A stretch of DNA of 60,277 bases from Halanaerobiales bacterium (GTDB lineage: Bacteria; Bacillota_F; Halanaerobiia; DY22613): assembly GCA_023128035.1 (NCBI GenBank), contig JAGMES010000012.1, positions 1-60,277 on the forward strand. Reading direction: 5' to 3'. The notes under the pieces were generated by a model. The model was not told the DNA's origin, did no database searches, and saw nothing but the letters and a program-made list of their open reading frames with translations. Made by a program: the position numbers and the translations under genes. Positions within the stretch are counted from its first letter, which is position 1. The number at the start of each line of letters is the position of its first letter. Positions 55,201 to 60,277 of this stretch are shown here, in pieces.

Positions 55201-55994
55201 GTGTGCATCAGATTAATTTGCTTATCATCAATCCACTTCTTAAGTTTTAATGGATTTAGGACTATTTCACGGTTTTCTGGTATCACAAGGGTTGCCCCTG
55301 TACACAATGGAACAAAAATATCCCTCAAGAACGGGTCAAAAGATGGTGAAATGATTTGGCTTACTTTGAAACTTTCATCAATGCCAAATTCCTTGATCTC
55401 CCAATCAATAAAATGCTTTAAACTTCTATGTCTTCCTAGAACAGCTTTAGGTTTACCTGTTGATCCAGAAGTAAAGTAAATATAGCAATGTTTATTTCGA
55501 CTACTTGCAGGATTCTGATATTCTTTCGGCAAATTACTATCAAATTGAAAAACATCAATGTTGTTATACTGCGCAACATCTGCAAAATTGGTATCATTTA
55601 AATCCAGTACCAGAGCATTTATTCTCCGCTTTTCTCCTTCCATCATCCTATCAAGTTTATCCAGCCAAGCCGATCTAGTTATAACCCAATCAGCATCTAT
55701 TTTATCAATCATTAATTTTATGCGACTTTCTGGAAACTCTGGATCTATAGGTGCGAATACCCCACCACATTTAATTACACCAAGAATCGCTTCGATAAGT
55801 TCTATACTATTCTCAAGCATCACAGGTATATTTTTATTCTTCTTGATGTTTACAGATAAAAAGTTAGCAATCTGATTAGAACTTTCTTCAAACTCCATAA
55901 AAGAAACCTTTTCATTGCCGCGCTCTATTGCTATTTTATTGGGCATTTGTGAGGCCACATAACTTATTTTTTCATGTAAACTTTGAAATTCCAT
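43224..55994 (-). CDS. NRPS-B, A-T-C repeated four times
   Basis: A 4256-aa synthetase starting directly with an A domain. Approximate order: A 1-530, T near 572, C with HH near 754; A with core near 1242, T 1632, C 1814; A 2300, T 2690, C 2872; A 3358, T 3736, C 3927 to the end. All HHIISDG motifs and carrier serines (GGHSL) are present. The first three A domains belong to a distinct lineage (IYFTSGSTG, GRHRSLKHFIDWE, SFDPFLRDIFVPL) with codes DPLHLALLAK, DPLHLAVLFK and DALHLSLMVK, which I cannot assign; the fourth is ordinary in type with DGSQVAHVDK, also unassigned. Modules 2 and 3 are very alike, a tandem duplication. The acidic tail EKIEAEFEF probably docks to the next A-starting protein. 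AGGAGG seven bases upstream. Confidence 0.93.
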   Translation of the reverse strand: MEFQSLHEKISYVASQMPNKIAIERGNEKVSFMEFEESSNQIANFLSVNIKKNKNIPVMLENSIELIEAILGVIKCGGVFAPIDPEFPESRIKLMIDKIDADWVITRSAWLDKLDRMMEGEKRRINALVLDLNDTNFADVAQYNNIDVFQFDSNLPKEYQNPASSRNKHCYIYFTSGSTGKPKAVLGRHRSLKHFIDWEIKEFGIDESFKVSQIISPSFDPFLRDIFVPLCTGATLVIPENREIVLNPLKLKKWIDDKQINLMHTVPSLFKALMAELDDANCFLKLEYILLAGELLRGNDIKKFFKLFGKRIELVNLYGPTETTLAKLFYRISEDDIDRVSIPVGKPIDGVRVMILNSKMQKCAVGSVGEIYIRTPYISSGYYNDRDLTREVFLQNPFTNNPQDIIYKTGDLGITHPNKDVEIVGRVDHQVKIRGVRIEPGEIENQIVQFENVNEAVVTAREEEDGSKYLCAYIILNEPFEVSKLREALATKLPDHMIPAYFVQLEKMPLTPNGKINRKSLPDPAKTIDSGVEYLAPQSEIEEVLVKIWSEIFGVDGIGVNHNFFDMGGHSLRAMTIVAKIQKELNLEVRLKEIFVNPTIKKLSAYIENSVKNRSSMIAPLDEKEYKNGVYPMSSAQKRLSILNQLDRSNLSYNIPRLIMLEGVLNYQKLEQSFITLINRHETLRTSFESKDGDIVQRVHQEVEFKITYLNSKESELDVLLKQFVQPFDLSKAPLLRVWLAKLDNKHALFFDMHHIISDGASIAILIKELVSLYEGKELLPLPIQYKDFSKWQNDLFTSDAIKVQEKFWLDTFKNSQTGEIPVLNMPTDYMRLPDSTYEGSIVRFEIDAEITGKLKALSKETNATMFMIMLASYNVWLSKYSGQEDIVIGSPMAGRHHAGLESIIGMFLNTLALRNFPEGKKTFKEFLEEVGENTLKAFDNQDYQFEQLVEKLNIPRDLGRSPLFDVMFVMQDPDQPEIMAGDLKLSSYLFDNKTAKYDLVFYAIEDNDKIRCLFNYRTALFSKETIQSYVSSFKDIFKEIIKEPEKPIYQISKIVPTKNRSLSNEYTKDLNLTSLLNYTIEGVFYENVDRYPENIAIEYGKRSISYAELDKRSNAIANSILKLGIEKGSRIGVMTLDRLEIITSILGILKSGYIFVPFDLTYPEQRLKTLLQIADTRLVLTDKNNLEKVTNLTASLGTATGAGVLEIKIINEFQGAVERPGITHLPDDDTYLYFTSGSTGQPKGIVGRYQGLLHFSLWERERLNLGKNSKVSQLSSPAFDPFLRDIFVPLLAGGTICIPESKEISMSGSKLARWIDQSGVSLIHCVPSVFKLINQAEISKEMFQKLQYILLAGERVTPQILAPWYEIFGERIQLVNVYGPTEVTLFKACYFIKEEDCTKRTIPVGKALDGSQIIILDDEMNLCSTGVSGEIYLRTPYRSRGYFKNEELTSKVFVPNPFNNDLDDLLYKTGDIGRIQPDGNLEFIGRTDNQVKVRGVRIEPGEIENTLLKHPAVLETVVIDRKDDDAEIYLAAYFVLKENVTSLELREFMIGYLPEYMIPSYFVSLDRLPLSPNGKIDYRALPEPEGKIETGVEYEPPKTTLEVKLVEIWSEILGRAGIGVNDNFFILGGHSLKATSLIAKIYKELNVELPLRTVFKYQTIRKLAKVIEESSESTYMRIEQIEEREYYPVSSAQKRLYLLQQMENKSTSYNIPKVLSITGELSVERLTDVFQKLIQRHESLRTSFETIDGEIVQRVHQDVDFEVTYFEAEESELSKIVKQFVKPFDLKKAPLLRVGLVKQADNSYVLLVDIHHIISDGTSTGLLVKEFASLYEGKELLPLRLQYKEFVVWQNELFATGVIKEQEAYWLDTFAHPENSEFPVLNLPTDYPRPREHTFEGSNVFFAMSEELTGKLVALSRETETTLFMVLLASYNILLSKYSDQKDIVVGSPIAGRHHPDLESIIGIFVNTLALRNHPTANKTFKEFLQEVKENSLSAFENQDYQFEQLVEKLNILKDLSRHPLFDVVFNMQNPDRSGITAGNLKVAPYNLENRAAKYDLILYAFEGEKSIQCIFNFCTVLFKKETIQVLASSFIDILKEVVEESDKLIYQIGKVSLQENKPFAHKFQKNLSVNALQDQTLEGLFYNNVDRYPEKIAVESGQKVITYAELDQRSNAIANSILDMGFEKGSRIGIMTLDRLEIITALLSILKSGYTFVPFDLSHPEKRLETLLQIADLKLILTDQSNLENVTKLISSTGSTKVEIRLIEEFTQLNKSDIRMLRPEIIYRPDDEIYLYFTSGSTGKPKGIVGCYQGLLHFIKWEIEKLNLIERCKVSQLSTPAFDAFLRDIFVPLIAGGTICIPESKETSMNGDKLAKWIDQSGVTLVHCVPSIFKLINQAELSNEMFMKLQYILMSGERVTTQMVDNWYEIFGGRIQLINLYGPTETTMVKTYYFLNKEDRYTRVIPVGKAMEGSQIMILDEDKNLCLPGIIGEIYIRTPYRTKGYFRNPELTSEIFIPNPFNNDLDDLLYKTGDLGRILYDGNLEFIGRIDNQVKIRGVRIEPGEIENMLLKHPAVLETVVMDRKDSDGETYLASYLVLKEEVSSLQIREFLTEYLPEFMIPGYFITLDRLPLTPNGKIDYKALPEPREKVEIGKEFEQPTTTIEIKLAQIWSDILRRNTIGVNDSFFVLGGHSLKAIMLINKIHREFDVELSLKTVFTHSTIRELALIIEESVKKAYSEIEPVEEREYYPLSSAQKRLYVLHQMESNSTSYNMPKVMYINGELSVDKLSNVFFELIERHESLRTSFVMIDGEVVQKVHKDVDFEISFDEASEDQAEEIIKGFVRPFDLSKAPLLRVKLVKLEETRHLLLVDMHHIISDGTSVGLLVKEFVSLYGGQELLVLPVQYKDFAVWQNTLFANGTIKEQENYWLDIFADSEDGEIPILNMPTDYPRPLIQSFRGDQIRIQIGSEITEQLKELATQTNSTMYMVLVSAFYVLLSKYSGQEDIVIGSPTAGRRHADLQNVIGMFVNTLAMRNAPSGNKTFVKLLAEVRENTIKAYDNEDYQFEELVEKLNLQRDLSRNPLFDVMFSVKNFDRDVMKTGDLEFVPYSSLNNISKFDMTLDAVEGDDRIAFIMEYCVDLYKKETIEKLLTHYVNILRQVTLNPEARLAEINMLSETEKQQILYGFNATQMEYEYVEDKTLHELFVEQAEKSPDNLALVFEENKLTYRELNIKTNQLAHLLREKGVQRDEIIGIMAERSIDMVIAILGVLKAGGAYMPIDPEYPVERIKYMLEDSGAKILIAQNEYAKKYFVSDTISNDTKIKYDGIIIDLQDRDLCNEGNLVNINKPTDLAYIMYTSGSTGNPKGVMLEHQGVVNLSSYWNELLCFEENRNIVHMANVAFDGSISEIFPPLLFGATIYIIRKEIALDRIEFIKFVKENRINIAQFVPVTLKELLTQDEKPKTLNKVVVAGDKLEDSLKDQILSLGYQLSNHYGPTEGTVDSIVARCELGKTTIGKPIANNRVYILDKDNNPTPVGVPGELCVAGVGLARGYLNKSDLTAEKFVQHPFLPNERIYRTGDLSTWQADGNITFIGRRDHQVKIRGYRIEPEEIESQLLKHEFIKDVVVIDKVDANGSKYLCAYIVSMDELTAAELRAHLLKELPDYMIPSYFVQIDNLLLTSSGKVDRKSLPNLEGGMEIGIEYVAPINEVEEKLIELWQEVLGMTGIGINHNFFEVGGHSLKAMVLVSKIHKELNAEVPLGEVFKRPTIRELAQYIAGTEENLYSSIKPVDQKDVNSTKYSTNVYPASSAQKRLYIPCQFKDVGISYNMPGALMIEGALDLERLENAFRQLVLRHETLRTSFELIEEEIFQKIHHEVKFSVSYIHAAEEKVNEIVNNFVQPFDLSNAPLFRVQLVKLVDEKYLLLFDIHHIISDGVSTGILVNEFVSLYEGQELLPLPIQYKDFSVWQNDLFTTEVIIKQKKYWLDTFSGKIPVLNLPTDYSRPTVQSFEGSKINFELDKELTGKLKAFCKEVGVTLYMALLASFNVLMLKYTGQEDIVVGSPIAGRPHADLQGIIGMFVNTLTMRNYSEGNLTFKEFSQNVKTNALKAYENQDYPFEQLVEELEIPRDISRNPLFDVVFVMQNTDNESCKIPGLKFSSYSFDHTIAKFDLYFTAQEINDIINFNLIYCTKLFRQETMERLSRHLIYVLRQIVENSEIKLFDITLYSQEEKDKLLGNMQIAMTEADLDDEKIEAEFEF

Positions 55995-56010
55995 AAAGTT
56001 CCTCCTTAGT

Positions 56011-56044
56011 TAAAGGGCGCGCACGCTACACATGCGCGCCTTTA
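56011..56044. repeat. GC-rich hairpin between NRPS-A and NRPS-B
   Basis: AAAGGCGCGCA and TGCGCGCCCTTT (one extra base) pair around an eight-base loop in the 54-base gap. No T-run follows. The alternating GC stem is striking in AT-rich DNA and is comparable to the hairpin after NRPS-E. Confidence 0.65.
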
Positions 56045-56048
56045 ATAA

Positions 56049-59000
56049 TTAGAAAAAATCCTGATTGTCGAATTCTACATCAAAGTCGTCTAAATATTCA
56101 TCTAAGTCATCGGTACCCTTAAGGAAGATTTGGCTAATTAAAATCTCCTCTTTATTCATTATTGATTCAATAACAGTATTAAAACTTTCTAATATATTCT
56201 CAATCTTATACTCTTCTAGAGTATTTATGAAAACAGCATTCAATGAAATCTTATCTTTACCTTCTTGCACGTAAAGGGTAAGACTATACTTAGGCTCGAC
56301 CTCCTCAAATGGGTAAGGTTTTATGGTGACTCCATCAAGAATCAGCTCTTCGACTTGATAAGGCATATAATTAAATAATATTGAGAACAAGGAATTCTCG
56401 CGGAAATCCCACTTTTCTATAGCTTTCGCATACAAGTATTCGTAAGGGTAATCCTGATTTTCTTGAGCCTCCAACCAATCTTCTTTAAGGCTTAATAGAT
56501 ATTCTTTAAATTCGCCATCGTTTTGAATTTTGCTGCGAATGATTAGTACATTTAAGAAAATTCCAATGATATTTTCAAGTTCTTCATGTCTTCTCCCTGC
56601 CTGTGGAATACCGATTGAAATATCATCTTGATCAATCATTTTCATAATGATTATTTTAAAGATTGCTAGCATAAATATAAAATTTGTAATTTTATGTTTG
56701 ACACAAAACTCGTTTATTTTTTCCGTTAATACTTCATCTAGTTCAATAAACAATCTTCTTCCCTTAGAATCTCCATTGAAAGTAATGTTTCTGGCTGGTA
56801 ACTCTGTGTAAGCAAAGTTATCCAATTTTTTATCCCAGTATTCACCCAACTTTTGCAAACGTTCCGATTCTAGAAGAGAGTTATGCCAGAATGCAAAATC
56901 TTTATATTGGATTCTAAGTGGCAATAAATCATTTTCTGCATATAGATTGGCAAAATCTCTAGTTAAAATTGTTTTCGATACACCGTCTGAAATAATGTGG
57001 TGCATGTCAAATAATAATAGATGTTTCATCTCACCAAATTTTATTAAAGCAACTCTTAAGAGAGGTGCACGGCTTATATCAAAGGGTTTGATAAATTGTC
57101 CGGCAAATTCTCTAAGATTTTCTTCAGCGGTTTCCATGTAATCTATGGCGATATCCACATTGTCATGAATTCTCTGCATTGGTTCCCCATCAACTAATTT
57201 AAACGATGTCCGTAAGGCTTCATGTCTTTCGACAAGTTTCTGAATTGCTTTCTCCAATTTTGTTTTATTCAAATCGCCTTCAAGAATAATTGCTGATGGC
57301 ATATTGTATGCTGTTGATTTTTCATCAAGTCGCCATTGAATATGTATCCTCTTTTGGGATGATGATACTGGATAGAATTCCATCTCTTCTACAAGCTGAA
57401 TTGCAGTGTACATATTCCGTTCGGCGTTAGCAATGTAACTAGCCAACTCTCTAATAGTAGGATTTTTGAATATATCACTCAAAGACACTTGCACATTTAA
57501 TTCCTTGTGGATTTTTGCAATCAATACCGTCGCCTTTAAAGAATGCCCACCCACTTCAAAGAAGTTATGATCAATTCCCAAATTATCTACTGCCAATACA
57601 TTTTCCCAAATTTGCACTAACTTTTCTTCCGATTTATTTTGTGGTACTTCATAAGAAACTCCTATTGTGATATTGCCATCCAATTCAGGTAAAGCCTTTC
57701 GATCAATCTTACCATTTGAAGTATAAGGTAGTTTTTCTATCTGGATAAAATAAGATGGAATCATATATTCTGGTAAATTTTTTCTTAAGTGTTCTCTCAA
57801 GTTTTTGATAGACATTTCTTTTTCCCCAACTATGTATGCACATAGTGCTTTAGTTCCATCTTTATCTTCTTTATCTATCACAACTGTTTCTTTGATTTGA
57901 CTATAACTTAATAATTGACTTTCAATCTCTCCAAGTTCAATCCTATATCCTCTAATCTTTACCTGTTGATCTATCCTACCCAAAAACTCAATGTTTCCAT
58001 CTGGTAACCATCTTGCAAGGTCGCCTGTCCTATAGATTCTTTCACCTAGATTCACATTTTCACTGGCAAATGGGCTCTGGATATATTTTTCGACTGTTAA
58101 TTCTTCTTGATTTAAATAACCACGTGTTACACCATCTCCAGAAACACATAACTCACCTAGAACCCCTATTGGGCATATGTTCAGATATTTGTCTAAAATA
58201 TATACTTGATAATTCGAAATTGGTTTTCCGATCGGTATATTTGTGATCTTATCAGTTGTGCATCTAAAATAGGTTGCACAAACTGTAGATTCGGTTGGTC
58301 CATAGGTGTTATAGACCTTTGCATATTTTAAGAGTTCTGTGATATGCTCTCCTTTTAATACATCTCCACCACTGATAAATGTATGAATGGAGTTTAATGG
58401 TTCGTTTTTATCAAACTCATTTAACATCAAAGGTGAGCAACTTACCATAGTTACTTGATTTTCTGTTATTGTCTTCATAAGTGAACGGATATCAACTATC
58501 TCTTCATTTTCAGGAAGTACTAACCTACCACCAACAGTCAAAATAGGATAGATTTCTTCTACTGATGCATCAAAAGCAAAAGATGCCTGTTGTAATACAA
58601 TATCATCAGAATTTAGCGCAAATTCCTGTTGAAAAGCATGAATATAAGCCATGAGATTTCGCTGTTCAACCATAACACCCTTTGGTTTGCCAGTTGATCC
58701 CGAAGTATAGATGATATAAGCTAGATTATTGATACTACTAATAGTTTCTAAATTGAGTGAATTATCGTTAGTATATATATCTTGATCTGAGATATCTATA
58801 ATGTCACCATTAAAATCTATTTTTCCTTTTAGATCTGTCTCAGTTAAAAGTATATCAATTCCACTATCCTCCAAAATATATTGGATTCTATTAAGAGGAT
58901 ATTTAGGATCAATTGGCACATAAGCACCACCAGCTTTTAAGACTCCAAACATGCCAATTATCATTTCGGGTGAACGATTTAGCATCAATCCCACTAATTG

Positions 59001-60277
59001 ATCTGCTTTCACACCTTTTGCACGTAGCATTCTTGCTAATTGATTTGCTTTCTTGTTCAATTCTAGATATGTTAGTTGCTGATCTTTATAGATGATTGCA
59101 ATCTTATCTGGAGTTTTTGCGACCTGTTCTTCAAATAATTCCTGTATCATTTTATCTTTTACATAATCTAAATAAGTGTGATTAAATTCAGATAAAATCT
59201 TCTCTCTTTCTTCATCTTCAAGCATATTTATTTGACATAATTTAATTTTTGTATCTGCTGCTACTGCATCAAGTATGTTTTTCAAATGTAAGCTCATTCT
59301 TTCGATTGTTTCTCTCTTAAATAACATTTTACTGTATTCAAAATTTAATATTATATCTTCCCCACCAGCGTCTTCACATGCTGAGATTGATAAATCAAAT
59401 TTTGAAGTTTTCTGGTCATAATCATATAATTTTAATGCTAAATTCTCAATTTTTAATTCCCCATTATTTTCTCCCAATTCTCCACTATCTACATTTTGCA
59501 GCATAAACATTACATCAAATAGTGGATTTCTACTTAGATCCCTTTTTAAATTTAATTTATCCACTAACTCTTCAAATTGATAATCCTGATTTTCATAGGC
59601 ATTCAATGCATTTTCTTTTACTTTCCTCAAGAATTCTTCATAGGTCTTATTTCCGTGAGGATAGTTTCTCATCGCAAGAGTGTTAACAAACATTCCAATA
59701 ATTTTCTCAAGATCGGCATGTGGTCTACCTGCTATCGGACTTCCAATTATGATATCTTCCTGCCCACTATATTTGGATAATAATATGTTTATCCCTGATA
59801 AAAGCACCATATATAGTGTACTTCCTGTATTACTTGCGATTCTCTTTAAATTTTTAGCAAGATGCTGATCTAATTTAAATGTAATGTGATCTCCTGCAAA
59901 ACTTTGTTTAAGTGATCTGGAATAATCTGTTGGTATATTTAGTATCGGTACCTCAACACTAAATCTCTCAAGCCAGTACTCCTCTCGCTTTTTCATAAGA
60001 TCTGAATGCAATAGCGTATTTTGCCATTCTGCATAATCCTTATATTGAATCCTTAAACTATCTAACTCTTTGCCTTCATACAGAGAAGCAAATTCTTTTA
60101 TCAGGATTCCCAGGGAAGTACCATCTGAAATTATATGGTGCATATCAACGATTAATACATATTTATCTTCTGCCAACCTGATAACTCCTACTCTAAACAA
60201 AGGAGCTTTGCCCAAATCAAAGGATCTGATAAATTCTTTGATTATATCTTCTACAGGTTTGTCTGTGTTTTCGATAA
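56049..60277 (-). CDS. NRPS-A (5' part outside the window): partial C-A-T-C
   Basis: The frame is open to the window edge, so the 5' end is missing; about 1408 codons are seen. Order: C domain from within its N-lobe (HHIISDG near 46), A domain with YTSGSTGKPKG near 526, T near 911 (VGGHSLKA), a second C domain with HHIISDG near 1092, then an acidic aromatic tail (DDFDVEFDNQDFF). The eye-read code DAESIGTVCK differs in one position from the Lys code DAESIGSVCK, so Lys is predicted. The terminal C domain is more divergent than its sisters (GIPQAGRRHEELENIIGIFL) but keeps its catalytic His pair. It should hand over to NRPS-B, which begins with A. Confidence 0.92.
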   Translation of the reverse strand, partial: IENTDKPVEDIIKEFIRSFDLGKAPLFRVGVIRLAEDKYVLIVDMHHIISDGTSLGILIKEFASLYEGKELDSLRIQYKDYAEWQNTLLHSDLMKKREEYWLERFSVEVPILNIPTDYSRSLKQSFAGDHITFKLDQHLAKNLKRIASNTGSTLYMVLLSGINILLSKYSGQEDIIIGSPIAGRPHADLEKIIGMFVNTLAMRNYPHGNKTYEEFLRKVKENALNAYENQDYQFEELVDKLNLKRDLSRNPLFDVMFMLQNVDSGELGENNGELKIENLALKLYDYDQKTSKFDLSISACEDAGGEDIILNFEYSKMLFKRETIERMSLHLKNILDAVAADTKIKLCQINMLEDEEREKILSEFNHTYLDYVKDKMIQELFEEQVAKTPDKIAIIYKDQQLTYLELNKKANQLARMLRAKGVKADQLVGLMLNRSPEMIIGMFGVLKAGGAYVPIDPKYPLNRIQYILEDSGIDILLTETDLKGKIDFNGDIIDISDQDIYTNDNSLNLETISSINNLAYIIYTSGSTGKPKGVMVEQRNLMAYIHAFQQEFALNSDDIVLQQASFAFDASVEEIYPILTVGGRLVLPENEEIVDIRSLMKTITENQVTMVSCSPLMLNEFDKNEPLNSIHTFISGGDVLKGEHITELLKYAKVYNTYGPTESTVCATYFRCTTDKITNIPIGKPISNYQVYILDKYLNICPIGVLGELCVSGDGVTRGYLNQEELTVEKYIQSPFASENVNLGERIYRTGDLARWLPDGNIEFLGRIDQQVKIRGYRIELGEIESQLLSYSQIKETVVIDKEDKDGTKALCAYIVGEKEMSIKNLREHLRKNLPEYMIPSYFIQIEKLPYTSNGKIDRKALPELDGNITIGVSYEVPQNKSEEKLVQIWENVLAVDNLGIDHNFFEVGGHSLKATVLIAKIHKELNVQVSLSDIFKNPTIRELASYIANAERNMYTAIQLVEEMEFYPVSSSQKRIHIQWRLDEKSTAYNMPSAIILEGDLNKTKLEKAIQKLVERHEALRTSFKLVDGEPMQRIHDNVDIAIDYMETAEENLREFAGQFIKPFDISRAPLLRVALIKFGEMKHLLLFDMHHIISDGVSKTILTRDFANLYAENDLLPLRIQYKDFAFWHNSLLESERLQKLGEYWDKKLDNFAYTELPARNITFNGDSKGRRLFIELDEVLTEKINEFCVKHKITNFIFMLAIFKIIIMKMIDQDDISIGIPQAGRRHEELENIIGIFLNVLIIRSKIQNDGEFKEYLLSLKEDWLEAQENQDYPYEYLYAKAIEKWDFRENSLFSILFNYMPYQVEELILDGVTIKPYPFEEVEPKYSLTLYVQEGKDKISLNAVFINTLEEYKIENILESFNTVIESIMNKEEILISQIFLKGTDDLDEYLDDFDVEFDNQDFF

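Noticed and set aside
60216..60277. TTG at 60215 as true start of NRPS-A
   Set aside because: The frame continues open to the window edge with normal C-domain sequence (DIIKEFIRSFDLGKAP), so the gene begins outside.
17009..60277. tRNA genes, replication origin or attachment sites
   Set aside because: No cloverleaf-like sequence, DnaA-box cluster or integrase-linked direct repeats were seen; the repeats found are explained by NRPS modules and the 121-bp element.

Overview
The window is strongly AT-rich. Nearly every gene lies on the minus strand, starts are preceded by GGAGG-type ribosome binding sites, and TTG starts are common. Together with urocanate hydratase of the long type, an EFR1-type flavodoxin-ferredoxin, an IS200/IS605-type end element, a group IIC-like intron and an RHS remnant, this suggests a low-GC anaerobic Bacillota (Clostridia or Halanaerobiales-like). 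The sequence alone does not settle the genus.

Region 1 (1-7.6 kb) is accessory DNA with many broken genes: a radical SAM gene with an internal TAG, an XRE regulator with an internal TAA, a frameshifted RHS fragment, a frameshifted and stop-interrupted gene of unknown family, and a MerR/TipAS tail. Intact genes are hutU, a flavin reductase-like gene, two small membrane proteins, a 122-aa unknown and a previously unlisted 36-aa cysteine-containing peptide gene with its own terminator. A group II intron remnant sits directly behind a terminator. A 121-bp IS200/IS605-end-like element occurs at 7.5 kb and again at 33.4 kb.

Region 2 (7.6-11.9 kb) is a three-gene operon that looks like a multipartite alpha-helical pore-forming toxin (HBL/XaxA/ClyA-like). 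Two subunits are paralogues and the third is a 762-aa protein with extra end domains. A clear promoter lies upstream.

Region 3 (12-17 kb) holds an EFR1 ferredoxin, a frameshifted APH-like kinase, a frameshifted GNAT acetyltransferase, an Rpn-like nuclease and a zinc-ribbon membrane protein with a beta-propeller-like C-terminus.

Region 4 (17-60.3 kb) is a large nonribosomal peptide synthetase locus, transcribed right to left and cut by the right window edge. In transcription order: NRPS-A (partial C-A-T-C), NRPS-B (A-T-C repeated four times), NRPS-C (half C-A-T-E), NRPS-D (C-T-TE with a cysteine nucleophile and no A domain), a radical SAM enzyme with a CX8CX2C cluster, a capreomycidine-synthase-like PLP enzyme, a ThiF/E1-like adenylating enzyme and a terminator. 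A 3-hydroxyacyl-CoA dehydrogenase plus FkbH-like pair with its own terminator follows. Last comes a 4630-aa NRPS-E (C-A-T repeated four times, then C) with its own promoter. Eye-read A-domain codes suggest Lys (NRPS-A), four unassigned residues (NRPS-B), D-Val (NRPS-C) and Ile, a Tyr-like residue, Lys and Thr (NRPS-E). The product would be a cationic lipid- or acyl-peptide-sized compound carrying an unusual residue made by the accessory enzymes. No transporter, phosphopantetheinyl transferase or MbtH protein is visible in the window.
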